NCBI RefSeq assembly: GCF_013377755.1
Contig: NZ_JABXWR010000001.1
Coordinates: 1,933,104 to 1,997,103, forward strand
Length of the DNA: 64,000 nucleotides
Source: Methanofollis tationis
Lineage (GTDB): Archaea > Halobacteriota > Methanomicrobia > Methanomicrobiales > Methanofollaceae
Reading direction: 5' to 3'
The notes under the pieces were generated by a model. That model did no database searches and was not told where the DNA came from. It saw only the letters and a program-made list of their open reading frames with translations. This document shows, piece by piece, positions 40,755 through 49,610 of this stretch (positions are counted from its first letter, which is position 1; each line of letters opens with the position of its first letter). The position numbers and the translations under genes were made by a program.

Positions 40755-42481
40755 TGTTTCAGGTCTGCAAAGGCGGTGCGGCACCTGATGAGCGACCCGA
40801 TGGTTGCAACGAGATCGCCTGCAGGGATGCGCACCTGCTCCATGGAGTCCCGGTCCCTGAGGGTGACCGTGCCCTTCTCCTTCGTTTCGTAGTCGACGGT
40901 CACGGCGAACGGCGTTCCGACCTCGTCCTGCCGCCGGTACCGGCGGCCGATTGCGCCGTTGTCGTCGTAGTCGGCAAGTATCCGGGCGTCCTGCAGATCT
41001 GAGGTGATCGTCCGTGCGATCTCTTCGAGGCCGTCCTTGTTCACGAGCGGGAAGACGGCGACCTGCACCGGGGCGATGCAGGCGGGGAGGCGGAGCACCC
41101 GCCGCTCCTCGCCCTCCACGATCTCCTCGTCATAGGAGTGTTCGAGGACGCCGTAGATCATCCGGTCAATCCCGTATGAGGGTTCGATCACGTGGGGCAT
41201 CACGTCGGCACCCCTGACCTCCACCTCTTCCTCGTGGACGGTGTAGAGGTCTCCGGGGATGAAGAACGTCTCGCCGTCGACGGTGACCTCGGCGCCGTCC
41301 GGGCCTGGCGAGGCCTCGGCCAGGGCGTCGGCGATCTTCTTCGCCTTCCCCCGGTACTTCGGGCCGAGCACGCCCATGTCGGCGACGATCCTCTTTCTCT
41401 TCTCGGTTCTCGCCTCGTCGAAGGGGACGAAGACGGTCATGGTGTCGCCGCTCTCGCCGGAATGGGCGCGGAGGTCGTAATCGGTCCGATCGGCGATGCC
41501 GACGGTCTCGACCCAGCCGAAGCGCTCAGACCTGACCTCGGCGTCCCAGCAGTCGATGGCGTAGTGCGCCCGCTCGTCAGGGAGGTGCTGCCTGAACCGC
41601 AGGCGGTTTCTGTCGATCCCGATGGAGGTGAGGAGGTCGTGGGTGAGGGCAAGGTAATAGGCGATATATTCGTTTGCGATGATCCTCTCGTCCACGGCCT
41701 CGCGCATCGTCTTCCTGACCGGTTCGGTGTTCTGCTGCTGCTGCTCGATCCCCCAGAGGTCGACCGCGTAGTCGGCATAGCGCCCGAAGTTCGGGTGGCG
41801 CTTGCTCTCCGGGTTGACGAAGATCTCGGCCTCGGCCTGGGTGAACTCACGCAGGCGGATCATCCCCTGCCTGGGCGAGATCTCGTTTCTGTAGGACTTG
41901 CCGATCTGGACGGCCCCGAAGGGCAATTTCATCCGGTAGAAGCGGGAGAGACGGGAGAAGTCGGTGAAGATACCCTGTGCGGTCTCAGGGCGGAGATATC
42001 CTTTCCGCTGTGAGCCCGGGCCGATCGTGGTCTGGAACATCAGGTTGAAGTCGAAGACCTCGGTCTTGCCGAAGACCTCGCCGCACCCGGGGCATGCCAC
42101 CTCCTCAATCGCCGCCGCAAGTTCCTCTCTGGTGAGATGGGAGGCGCTCGCGATCCCGCAGGCCTCGGCCAGGTGGTCGGCCCTGAAATATTCATGGCAG
42201 TGGGGGCACTCGCACATTTTGTCGGCAAACCCTTTCACATGCCCTGATGCGATATAGATGGACTCTGTTCCAACGGTCGGACACTCGATCTCGTAGTAAC
42301 CCTCTCTGATGACATAGTAGTGCCGCCAGATCTCTTCGACCCGCCGTTTCATCATCGCCCCGAGGGGGCCGTAGTCGATGAACCCTGCAACAGCGCCATA
42401 GACCTCGGCTGAAGGCCACACAAAACCGCGACGCTTTGCAAGTTCTATGACTTTATCGTACGTGTCACTCACAGCGATCAA
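40751..42481 (-). CDS. glyS: Glycyl-tRNA synthetase (archaeal dimer type)
   Basis: Charges tRNA-Gly. In 576 residues: GFVWPSAEVYGAVAGFIDYGPLG (motif 1 region), a zinc-like CPHCHEYF ... CPGCG insertion, YLRPETAQGIFTDFSRL, motif 2 GKSYRNEISPRQGMIRLREFTQAEAE and motif 3 VIEPSYGIDRMIYG, followed by an anticodon-binding domain from about 470. Complete. Its stop is shared with the hef start. The AT-rich region upstream (42482-42900) likely carries its promoter. Confidence 0.97.
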   Translation of the reverse strand: MIAVSDTYDKVIELAKRRGFVWPSAEVYGAVAGFIDYGPLGAMMKRRVEEIWRHYYVIREGYYEIECPTVGTESIYIASGHVKGFADKMCECPHCHEYFRADHLAEACGIASASHLTREELAAAIEEVACPGCGEVFGKTEVFDFNLMFQTTIGPGSQRKGYLRPETAQGIFTDFSRLSRFYRMKLPFGAVQIGKSYRNEISPRQGMIRLREFTQAEAEIFVNPESKRHPNFGRYADYAVDLWGIEQQQQNTEPVRKTMREAVDERIIANEYIAYYLALTHDLLTSIGIDRNRLRFRQHLPDERAHYAIDCWDAEVRSERFGWVETVGIADRTDYDLRAHSGESGDTMTVFVPFDEARTEKRKRIVADMGVLGPKYRGKAKKIADALAEASPGPDGAEVTVDGETFFIPGDLYTVHEEEVEVRGADVMPHVIEPSYGIDRMIYGVLEHSYDEEIVEGEERRVLRLPACIAPVQVAVFPLVNKDGLEEIARTITSDLQDARILADYDDNGAIGRRYRRQDEVGTPFAVTVDYETKEKGTVTLRDRDSMEQVRIPAGDLVATIGSLIRCRTAFADLKQ

Positions 42482-42894
42482 TTCCTGTATTCTATTTTAA
42501 CTTGAAGATTAAAAAGGCGACTTTTTTGCAAAAAGGCCGCGTGTTCTCTTCGGACGTCGGGGAGTGGTTGGTGCAGGGTGCAACGGATCGAGGGACGACG
42601 ATATTTATTATGCAAATAATTATATACAAATGGGTGTATTGTGCCTTCGATATGATTGCTCAGGGCGACAATTTCCCGGATCTGCCCTGCAGTTCATTCT
42701 CTTCTTGCCTCCCCTCACCGGAAATTCAATGAAATCTATTTCAGATTATTAAAAGTTTCTTTTTTGTTTTAAAATTCTTTTTCCGTCATATAATTATATT
42801 GTGCGTGAAGATGGAAAATGCCCTCGCCCCTTGTGTCCAGGCCATATTGAGAATTTTTAAATATAATAAGGCGTATTGTATTTCAGACCTAGTG
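42482..42894. other. AT-rich intergenic region, no gene
   Basis: Between glyS (minus) and the IS256-family copy 2. The AT content (for example 42601-42660 and 42740-42870) is much higher than in the genes. TATA-like sites lie for both strands. No frame with a ribosome site or family resemblance is visible. It holds the likely promoters of glyS and of the CMI4-like gene now displaced by the insertion. Confidence 0.6.
42853..42868 (+). promoter_or_regulatory. Probable native TATA box of the CMI4-like gene
   Basis: TTTTTAAATATAATAA. Without the IS, this would lie about 45 bases before the ATG now at 44170. The insertion moved it 1,265 bases away (element plus one 8-bp duplicate). Confidence 0.55.
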
Positions 42895-42902
42895 TGGTAA
42901 TG
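42895..42902 (+). repeat. Left 8-bp target duplication (TGGTAATG) of IS256-family copy 2
   Basis: TGGTAATG occurs at 42895-42902 and again at 44160-44167, directly flanking the element. Confidence 0.93.
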
Positions 42903-44159
42903 GACAGTGTAACGAATCTTCTGTAAAAATAATTTGGCCCTGAATCCAACCTAGATTTGCAGAAAGGAGAAACAGGGCCATGGATCCCTTAGCGTTAATC
43001 GAAGATTATCTTTCCGATAATGAGAATGGCATGAAGACCCTCATCACCTGGTTCCTCAACCAGGTGATGCTGCTCGAAGCCCTCCACCAGGCGGGAGCCG
43101 AGCAGTATGAACGAACCGATGCGCGGAAGGCTCACCGAAACGGCTACAAGAAGCGATCTCTGAAAACCCGATATGGAGAAACGATCCTCCAGAAACCGCA
43201 GTTCCGAGAATTTCCCTTCGAAACACAGGTATTTGGACGCTATTCCCGGGTTGAGAAGGCTCTTGAGAATGCTATCTTTGAATCCTACCTTCAGGGAGTC
43301 TCAACCCGCCGGATCCAGGAGATTGTTGCTCATTTTGGCATCGAACAACTCTCTCCTGCTTCAGTATCCAGGATAGCAAAGGACCTCGATGAACAGGTCC
43401 ATGCATTCCTTCAGAGGCCTATTGAACAGGAGATTCCCTATCTCTTTGTGGATGCTTCGTACTACAAAGTCAGAGAGGGACCACGCTACATCACCAAAGC
43501 TCTTCTGGTGATCGCCGGTGTTCGAATGGATGGCTACCGCGAAATCCTGGGAGCCAGAATCACTGATTGCGAGAATGAGATGTTCTGGTCGGGATTGTTC
43601 GAAGACCTCAAAGAACGAGGATTGGTGGGTGTCAAGATGGTTGTCTCAGATGGTCATGCCGGGATCCAGAAGGCGGCGGAAGCCACCTTCCTCGGCGCAT
43701 CGTGGCAGATGTGCTCGGTCCATTGCACCCGGGCGGTTTTAAAGAATATTCCACGGAAACATCAGAAAGAAGTTGCTGAGTCCTTGAAGGAGGCATATGG
43801 GGACGAGGAGAGACTGCAGGAGCTTGCAGACGATCTGAACGAACGAGGATATCGGAAAGCGGCCAATACGATCGAGAGATTCATCCCGGGACTTATGAGT
43901 TACACGGCGTTCCCGAAAGAGCACGCAAAGCGGATCCGAACGACGAACATGATGGAAAGAGTCAACAAGGAACTGAAACGGAGAACCAAAGTTGTAGGGG
44001 CCTTTCCCAATGAAGAGTCACTCCTCAGGCTGGCAGGATCCATCCTGATGGACATCAATGAGGAGTGGGTGACCGGCAGAAGATATTTGACGATGGAGGG
44101 GGAATGATCAAACAAGGAGACAGGGCTCAGACGAATTACAGAAGATCTGAAACACTACC
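42903..44159 (+). mobile_element. IS256-family insertion sequence, copy 2 (1,257 bp)
   Basis: Same length and nearly the same sequence as copy 1 at 27314, in opposite orientation. Ends read GACAGTGTAACGAATCTTCTG and, from the other side, GGTAGTGTTTCAGATCTTCTG. The 8-bp target duplication is exact. It landed 10 bases before the start codon of the CMI4-like gene. Confidence 0.96.
42980..44107 (+). CDS. IS256-family transposase, copy 2
   Basis: Intact 375-residue DDE transposase with FVDASYYKVREG, VVSDGHAGIQKAAEATFLGA and NMMERVNKELKRR as the catalytic regions. Only two residue differences from copy 1 are visible, so the copies are recent. It is transcribed toward the downstream CMI4-like gene, so read-through can reach that gene. 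Confidence 0.96.
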   Translation: MDPLALIEDYLSDNENGMKTLITWFLNQVMLLEALHQAGAEQYERTDARKAHRNGYKKRSLKTRYGETILQKPQFREFPFETQVFGRYSRVEKALENAIFESYLQGVSTRRIQEIVAHFGIEQLSPASVSRIAKDLDEQVHAFLQRPIEQEIPYLFVDASYYKVREGPRYITKALLVIAGVRMDGYREILGARITDCENEMFWSGLFEDLKERGLVGVKMVVSDGHAGIQKAAEATFLGASWQMCSVHCTRAVLKNIPRKHQKEVAESLKEAYGDEERLQELADDLNERGYRKAANTIERFIPGLMSYTAFPKEHAKRIRTTNMMERVNKELKRRTKVVGAFPNEESLLRLAGSILMDINEEWVTGRRYLTMEGE

Positions 44160-44167
44160 TGGTAATG
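44160..44167 (+). repeat. Right 8-bp target duplication (TGGTAATG) of copy 2
   Basis: Exact repeat of 42895-42902; two bases later comes the ATG of the CMI4-like gene. Confidence 0.93.
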
Positions 44168-44169
44168 TC

Positions 44170-44778
44170 ATGCCTGCAGACAAGAGAAAGAAGGAACTCC
44201 TCGCACTCTTCCAGGATCTCACGAGCAAGACCGAGATTGTCGAGCCGATGAAGAAGATCCATGGGAGTCTCAGGGACCGGGACGCGGTCGAACGGGAAGT
44301 CGCTCTCATTATGCGCGAGATCCTCGATCAGGGTTTCTTCCAGACGAAGCTCTCGCCCCGCCAGCTTGCCACCCTTGTCATATCCTTCAACGAAGGAAAA
44401 AATGACACCGAGATCGCCCGTGAACTCGGCAATGAGAAACTGGCCAAGACGGTGGCGCGGGCGAGAGTACGCATCAAACTCTTCCGCGATTCAGATTTTG
44501 ACATGCCCTTTGAACGGCGTGAACTCTCTGATCTGATCGACTCCGGGAAGACGATGAACGACGTCTCGCAGATCCTGGGGATCAGCTCGTCCTCTCTGCG
44601 TGAATATCGCCATGTGATCGCAATGGACGAGGACGCCACGCTCGACCCCTATCTCGAGCGGATCAAGGACGTGCTCGAGGACCGCGACCTCACCGAGCAG
44701 ATGACGCGCGGTCTTGTAAACGATGGGCTCTCGGAGGCGATCGACAATACCGAGGCCGAGATGATCGACGTCACCTGA
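44170..44778 (+). CDS. Conditioned-medium-induced protein 4-like (CMI4), HTH-like regulator candidate
   Basis: About 202 residues, rich in helices. Two segments look like helix-turn-helix: NDTEIARELGNEKLAKTVARA (about 82-102) and MNDVSQILGISSSSLREYRH (about 127-146). It resembles the haloarchaeal CMI4 family by my recollection; the function is unproven. The ATG at 44170 is the natural start; an in-frame start inside the IS (44065) would add a 35-residue fusion. The IS insertion separated it from its probable TATA box. Confidence 0.75.
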   Translation: MPADKRKKELLALFQDLTSKTEIVEPMKKIHGSLRDRDAVEREVALIMREILDQGFFQTKLSPRQLATLVISFNEGKNDTEIARELGNEKLAKTVARARVRIKLFRDSDFDMPFERRELSDLIDSGKTMNDVSQILGISSSSLREYRHVIAMDEDATLDPYLERIKDVLEDRDLTEQMTRGLVNDGLSEAIDNTEAEMIDVT

Positions 44779-44831
44779 TCCCTTCGGGTGCACACCCCCC
44801 TTTTTTAACCCTGCGTGAAGAATGGGTTGGC

Positions 44832-45485
44832 ATGAAGATCCGATGGCTTGGACATGCATGTTTTCTCCTCGAGGGCAGCAGGACCGTGCTGATCGATCCC
44901 TTTGTGCCTGAGGGCGGGATCGAGGCGGACCCCGATATCGTGGCGGTCACCCACGCCCATGCCGATCATCTCGGCGAGGCGGTGCGCTTCCAGAAGCCCA
45001 CCGTGGCAGTGAACGAGATTGCAAAGTACCTGGCTGCACGCGGCGTTCCGGCTGAGCCGATGAACATCGGCGGGACGATCGAGGTCGCCGGGGTTTCGTT
45101 CACGATGACGCCGGCCCTCCACTCCTCCTGGCTGGAGTGTGCGGGCGGCGGGTATTATGGGGGCGTGGCCGCTGGGTATGTGATCAGGATGGACGGCATT
45201 GCCGTCTACCATGCCGGCGACACGGCGCTTTTCTCCGACATGAAACTGATCGGGGCGCTCTACCATCCCGACGTCGCCATCCTGCCGGTGGGGGGGCGCT
45301 TTACGATGGGGCCGGCCGAGGCGATGATGGCGGCGGAGTTTGTCGGGGCCGGGACCGTGATCCCGATGCACTACAACACCTGGCCGGCGATCAAGCAGGA
45401 CCTCTCTGCTTTTAAAGAGGCGCTCGAACTGACCGCCGATATACGCGTGATCCTCCTGGCGCCGGGCGAGAGCGTCGAGGTCTAA
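44832..45485 (+). CDS. UPF0173-type metal-dependent hydrolase
   Basis: Metallo-beta-lactamase fold of 217 residues. Metal motifs are WLGHACFLLEG, VTHAHADHLGEA (HxHxDH near 38-43), ALHSSWLE and YHAGDTALF (near 118-126), with PMHYNTWP near the end. Substrate unknown. Starts with ATG 50 bases downstream of the CMI4-like gene. Confidence 0.92.
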   Translation: MKIRWLGHACFLLEGSRTVLIDPFVPEGGIEADPDIVAVTHAHADHLGEAVRFQKPTVAVNEIAKYLAARGVPAEPMNIGGTIEVAGVSFTMTPALHSSWLECAGGGYYGGVAAGYVIRMDGIAVYHAGDTALFSDMKLIGALYHPDVAILPVGGRFTMGPAEAMMAAEFVGAGTVIPMHYNTWPAIKQDLSAFKEALELTADIRVILLAPGESVEV

Positions 45486-45521
45486 AATCCTTTTTATTCT
45501 GGGAAAAAAGATTTTTGGGCG

Positions 45522-45905
45522 TTACCAGGGGTCAAGCCCCTGCGAACGCCGGTAATTGTTGATCGCTTCCCTGATCGCCCCTTCGGCCAGGACCGAGCAG
45601 TGGATCTTCGGCTCCGGGAGGCCGCCGAGCGCCTCGACGACGTCGGTGTTGGTGAGCGCCCATGCCTCTTCGAGGGTCTTTCCCTTGATCAACTCGGTCG
45701 CCATGCTCGATGAGGCGATGGCGGCGGCGCAGCCGAGGGTCCTGAACCGCACGTCCACGATCCGGTTGTCCCGGATCTTCAGGTACAGGGTGGTGGTGTC
45801 CCCGCACTCCTTGCTCCCGACCTCGGCGACGGCGTTGGCGTCTTCCAGCACCCCGACGTTTCTCGGGTTCTCGAAGTGGTCCATGACTTTCTCTGTGAAT
45901 TGCAT
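45522..45905 (-). CDS. iscU: Fe-S cluster scaffold protein IscU/NifU-type
   Basis: Assembly platform for [2Fe-2S]/[4Fe-4S] clusters. In 127 residues the three ligand Cys are in GSKECGDTTTLYL (near 34), LGCAAAIASSSM (near 59) and KIHCSVLAEGAI (near 103). It lies about 40 bases downstream of the cysteine desulfurase gene on the same strand, the usual IscS-IscU arrangement. It serves the many Fe-S enzymes of a methanogen. Confidence 0.95.
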   Translation of the reverse strand: MQFTEKVMDHFENPRNVGVLEDANAVAEVGSKECGDTTTLYLKIRDNRIVDVRFRTLGCAAAIASSSMATELIKGKTLEEAWALTNTDVVEALGGLPEPKIHCSVLAEGAIREAINNYRRSQGLDPW

Positions 45906-45946
45906 GCTGATCTCCCTTGGGCGCCTCTTGTCTAAACCTTTCTCGA

Positions 45947-47113
45947 TCAGGCCCCGGCGCCCGAGAGCCTCCTGAGTTTTTCGACGGCGCCGGGGAGGAG
46001 GGCGAGGAGGTAGTCGACGTCCTCGTCTGCGGTGAGGTCGCCGAGCGTGAGGCGCAGGGAGGCGCGGGCGCGCTGCGGGGATGTGCCGATGGCGAGGAGG
46101 ACGTGCGAGGGCGCATCAGACCCCGAGGAGCAGGCGCTGCCGGTGGAGGCGCAGATGCCCTTCATGGCGAGGAGGGTGAGCAGGGCCTCGCCGTCGATGC
46201 CGCCGAAGGAGAGATTGATGTTTCCCGGGAGCCGTTCGGTCGGGTGGCCGTTGAGGGTGACGTCAGGGATCCCCTCCATGATGCCGGCGAGGAGGCGGTC
46301 GCGCAGCCCGGCAAGCCGCGCCGCGTGGGCCGGGATGTCGGTGCACGCCCGTTCGATCGCCGCCCCGAGGCCGACGACGCCGGGGAGGTTCTCGGTGCCG
46401 GCGCGCCGGCCCCGCTCCTGCCCGCCGCCGTGGATGAGGTTTGCGATTTTTGTTCCGTTCTTGATGTAGAGGGCGCCGATGCCCTTGGGGCCGTAGAACT
46501 TGTGGCCCGAGAGGGAGAGGAGGTCGATGTTGTCCTCATCGACGTCGAGTTCGAGGTTGCCGATCGCCTGGACGGCGTCGGTGTGGAAGGGGATGCCATG
46601 CTCGCGGGCTATGGCGCCGATCTCGCGGATCGGCTGGACGGTCCCGACCTCGTTGTTGGCGGTCATCACCGTGACCAGAATGGTGTGGTCGGTGATCGCA
46701 TCCCGGACGGCCGCCGGATCGACCCGCCCCTCCCGGTCGACCGGGAGGTAGGTGACCGAGAAGCCCTGCTCTTCTAAAAAGGCGCAGGTGTGGAGGACGG
46801 CGTGGTGCTCGATCGCCGTCGTGATGATGTGGTCGCCCCGGTCGCGGTGCGCATGGGCGATCCCCTTGATCGCCCAGTTGTCTGACTCGGTCCCGCCGGC
46901 GGTGAAGAATATCTCCTCGGGGGTTGCGCCGATCGCCGCGGCGACCTGTGAACGCGCTCGCGCGATCGCCTCCCTCGACTCTTCGGCGATGCCGTAGAGC
47001 GAGGAGGGATTGCCGAAATGCTCGGTGAAGTACGGGAGCATCGCCGCCACGACGTCGGGGTGGGTGGGGGTCGTGGCCGAGTGGTCGAAGTATCTGATCC
47101 GGTCTTCTGGCAT
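45947..47113 (-). CDS. iscS: Cysteine desulfurase (IscS/NifS)
   Basis: PLP enzyme that takes sulfur from cysteine for Fe-S assembly. Of 388 residues, the start is MPEDRIRYFDHSATTPTHPDV; the PLP-His/Lys site is LSGHKFYGPKGIGALYI with Lys near 203, and the sulfur-accepting Cys lies in STGSACSSGSDAPS near 328. The start is the ATG at 47113; longer frames upstream read through the divergent promoter region. Paired with iscU. Confidence 0.95.
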   Translation of the reverse strand: MPEDRIRYFDHSATTPTHPDVVAAMLPYFTEHFGNPSSLYGIAEESREAIARARSQVAAAIGATPEEIFFTAGGTESDNWAIKGIAHAHRDRGDHIITTAIEHHAVLHTCAFLEEQGFSVTYLPVDREGRVDPAAVRDAITDHTILVTVMTANNEVGTVQPIREIGAIAREHGIPFHTDAVQAIGNLELDVDEDNIDLLSLSGHKFYGPKGIGALYIKNGTKIANLIHGGGQERGRRAGTENLPGVVGLGAAIERACTDIPAHAARLAGLRDRLLAGIMEGIPDVTLNGHPTERLPGNINLSFGGIDGEALLTLLAMKGICASTGSACSSGSDAPSHVLLAIGTSPQRARASLRLTLGDLTADEDVDYLLALLPGAVEKLRRLSGAGA

Positions 47114-47265
47114 GGTCTCTCCTGCAGGAGTGTCTGTGTCTGGGAGATGATGGGAGTTTCGGATGGGGGGGCGAATCGCCGCACCTCTCCCCCCCCGGAG
47201 ATCCTCGCATGACCTGATCCGGATCGAAGGCCAATTCATTTTTATTTCTCTGAAAAAATCCCGAA

Positions 47266-48021
47266 ATGAGACAAGATTTATTGACTGAAGGATACCAGAT
47301 CTTTCCTGTGTACGGTCGCTACGGCTATGATCTTTGCATCGAGAAAGGCGATTTAAAGATCTGTTTTTCAAGAGATGGCGATGTCGTCCGTTATTCCCGA
47401 ACGCTGGGTGATTCGACGATGGAGCGGATCATCGCCTCGGATGGCGGGCGGGTGATCATCAACCCGGTGGAGCCTCTCAACCTCCCTGACGAGGTGACAC
47501 GGTTCCTTGAGATCAGGTTCGAGTCGATCATCATCGAACCCGGGGCGACCCGCCGGATCTATCTCACCTTCCCCATCGAGATCGGGGTATTTATCTCGAA
47601 GAAGGCGGCGTTCCGGTGCATTGACATCTTTTCACGCGCCCAGCCGAAGTATTCCCTCTATGGCCCGACTGACACCGGCGTGATCACCCGGTATCACTGG
47701 AGTCCTTTGTCTCTTGCACTGCCAGCACCTGATCCCTGCTGCGAGGGCGTCGTCGAACTCGATATCGTGAATACGACAAAAGGATGGGTGGAGGTCTCTC
47801 GTGTCGTCCTGGAGAATTACGGGATGAAAATATACTATGATGGGAACCTCGTCTCGATAAAGGCACAGATGAGGGTCATCAAGTCGACGATTGCAGAGAC
47901 CTGCTGTATCCGCTCTCCGATCCGGGAAGGAATGCGTAAATCGATCGAGCTCTACTATACACGCACGATCGGGCTGAGCGAGAGCGCCCTCACCTTTACG
48001 ATGGATGCGGGGGTGCACTGA
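47266..48021 (+). CDS. DUF432 family protein
   Basis: Function unknown. The 251-residue protein has YGRYGYDLCIEKGDLKICFSRDGDVVRYSR at the start and strand-rich repeats (FESIIIEPGATRRIYLTFPIEIGVFI). No signal peptide. It runs straight into the MscS gene with stop and GTG start adjacent, so the two are translated together and may form one mechanosensitive unit. Confidence 0.85.
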   Translation: MRQDLLTEGYQIFPVYGRYGYDLCIEKGDLKICFSRDGDVVRYSRTLGDSTMERIIASDGGRVIINPVEPLNLPDEVTRFLEIRFESIIIEPGATRRIYLTFPIEIGVFISKKAAFRCIDIFSRAQPKYSLYGPTDTGVITRYHWSPLSLALPAPDPCCEGVVELDIVNTTKGWVEVSRVVLENYGMKIYYDGNLVSIKAQMRVIKSTIAETCCIRSPIREGMRKSIELYYTRTIGLSESALTFTMDAGVH

Positions 48022-48954
48022 GTGGTCTTCAATGCCGTTGCCGAGTACTACCACAATATCTCTCTTTTCGGGGAGACGACGACCACTGACATCATCTCGA
48101 TTGTTCTCATCGTCCTGGGCGGATTTATTATCATCCGTATTGTTAGAAATCGCCTTAAACGGAGTTTCGGGGATAAGCTCCCCAAGTCTGATCTCGACTT
48201 CGTGATGACGCTTTCGACCTACCTCATCTACCTGATCACGATCCTCCTCCTCCTTCCCTATCTGCACTTCGACCTCTCCGGCCTCTTTGTCGCCGGAGGG
48301 ATCGTCGCCCTGGCGCTTGCGTTTGCCACTCAGAACATCGTCTCGAACCTGGTTTCAGGGCTCTTTCTCATGTTCGAGCGGCCGATCAAGATCGGGGACA
48401 ATGTCAGCATCGAGAGCCTGACCGGCACCGTCCAGAATATCCAGATCATGTCGACGATCGTCCGGACCTATGACGGGATCTATGTCAGGATCCCGAACTC
48501 GAAGATGTTCACCAGCGATATCACAAATCTTGTCGCCCATCCGGCGCGCCGGTTCGAGTACACGGTCGGGATCCGGTATCAGGACGATGCGGCAAAGGCG
48601 ATCGCCCTGATAAAAAATCTGATCGACAGGCAGCCCTATGCCTTAAAGAGCCCTGGTCCATTGGTCTATGTCGATAAACTCGATGAATCAAGCGTAAATA
48701 TCGTCGTCAAGGTCTGGGCGCCCTCTCTCTTCTGGTGGGACCTCAGGACAGCACTGCTCTGGAAGATCAAGGTGGAGCTTGAGAAGAACGGCATCCAGAT
48801 CCCCTTCCCGCAGCGGGAGCTCTGGTTCAACAACACGTTAAATGCCGATATGAAGACTGTGCGGCCGCCGCCGATCCGGGAGGTGCCGTACCAGGAGACG
48901 GATGACTGCCTGGAGGTCGGCAAACCCGGACCCGGCGAGACCCATGACCCGTGA
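48022..48954 (+). CDS. MscS-family mechanosensitive channel
   Basis: Releases solutes under osmotic downshock. The 310 residues hold helices around 25-48, 64-87 and 91-130, with the pore-lining TM3 VAGGIVALALAFATQNIVSNLVSGLFL and the beta domain (ERPIKIGDNVSIESLTGTVQNIQIMSTIV). The start is GTG at 48022, with no gap after DUF432. Confidence 0.93.
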   Translation: MVFNAVAEYYHNISLFGETTTTDIISIVLIVLGGFIIIRIVRNRLKRSFGDKLPKSDLDFVMTLSTYLIYLITILLLLPYLHFDLSGLFVAGGIVALALAFATQNIVSNLVSGLFLMFERPIKIGDNVSIESLTGTVQNIQIMSTIVRTYDGIYVRIPNSKMFTSDITNLVAHPARRFEYTVGIRYQDDAAKAIALIKNLIDRQPYALKSPGPLVYVDKLDESSVNIVVKVWAPSLFWWDLRTALLWKIKVELEKNGIQIPFPQRELWFNNTLNADMKTVRPPPIREVPYQETDDCLEVGKPGPGETHDP

Positions 48955-49610
48955 GGGCGTCGAAATCGCAGCGCGGCGGCCTGGCCGCCCGTCCCTCTCA
49001 TCTGCCGCCGGATCTTTCTGGCACCTCTCTCTTTTTGGCTCTTCGCTGTTTCATGTGGGTAACGCTTTCACACGTGCCTATCGATCAACCGCCTTCCCCA
49101 CACTGCACGCCGGGGGTTGCACCCCCGGACCCCCGCGTACGATTGGACCGGGAAGGCACACACGGGATCCTGAGGGATTACGCCCATCCCCCCTATCGCA
49201 GATCAGCGGGGCAAGCCAGCCTCCAGGCACCAGCACAGGGATCAACTCCTTTTAATCTGGAAACACTCCTCGCTTTCTCAATCGCGACCTGCTTTGTGAG
49301 GTCAGCCCATTATCCCGTGTCACCTGAGAGGAGTCAAATGAAGATATCAGGGCTACCCACACACAGTAGCGAAGAGCCCTCTTTTTTGGGGTATGGCAGT
49401 TTCCGGGAGCAGATGGGGGATCGGTGCGCCGCAAAACTGCTATTGGAGCGGAAACAGGCCAACACATAAACACGCCCACCCATCATTTTTCATAGACGGA
49501 GGCCCTGCCCGATCGTGAAAGGGCGAAGAACCGGATAAATGACACTCTTAAAAAAAGGGTCGGGTTGCGCCCCGTATTTTTTCTTGCGAGCGCACCCCGG
49601 CAATGGCCGA
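48955..49610. other. Intergenic, 656 bp, contents unclear
   Basis: Between convergent MscS and Fae-Hps. A hairpin CCGGGGGTTGCACCCCCGG lies near 49108-49128, and GAAAGGGCGAAGAAC occurs at 49517-49531 as in the gap at 21248. A T-run then A-run near 49384 and 49548 could terminate transcripts. A 172-codon frame at 48951-49469 has no ribosome site, no family resemblance and odd composition; I do not call it. Confidence 0.5.

Noticed and set aside
44065-44169. Extended N-terminus of the CMI4-like gene reaching into the IS
   Set aside because: The frame is open only by chance in the IS end; the ATG at 44170 lies just after the target duplication and fits the pre-insertion gene. Kept only as a possible fusion start.
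48951-49469. 172-codon plus-strand frame in the 656-bp gap
   Set aside because: No ribosome site, overlap with the MscS stop, low-complexity composition and a strong hairpin inside; not enough to call a gene.
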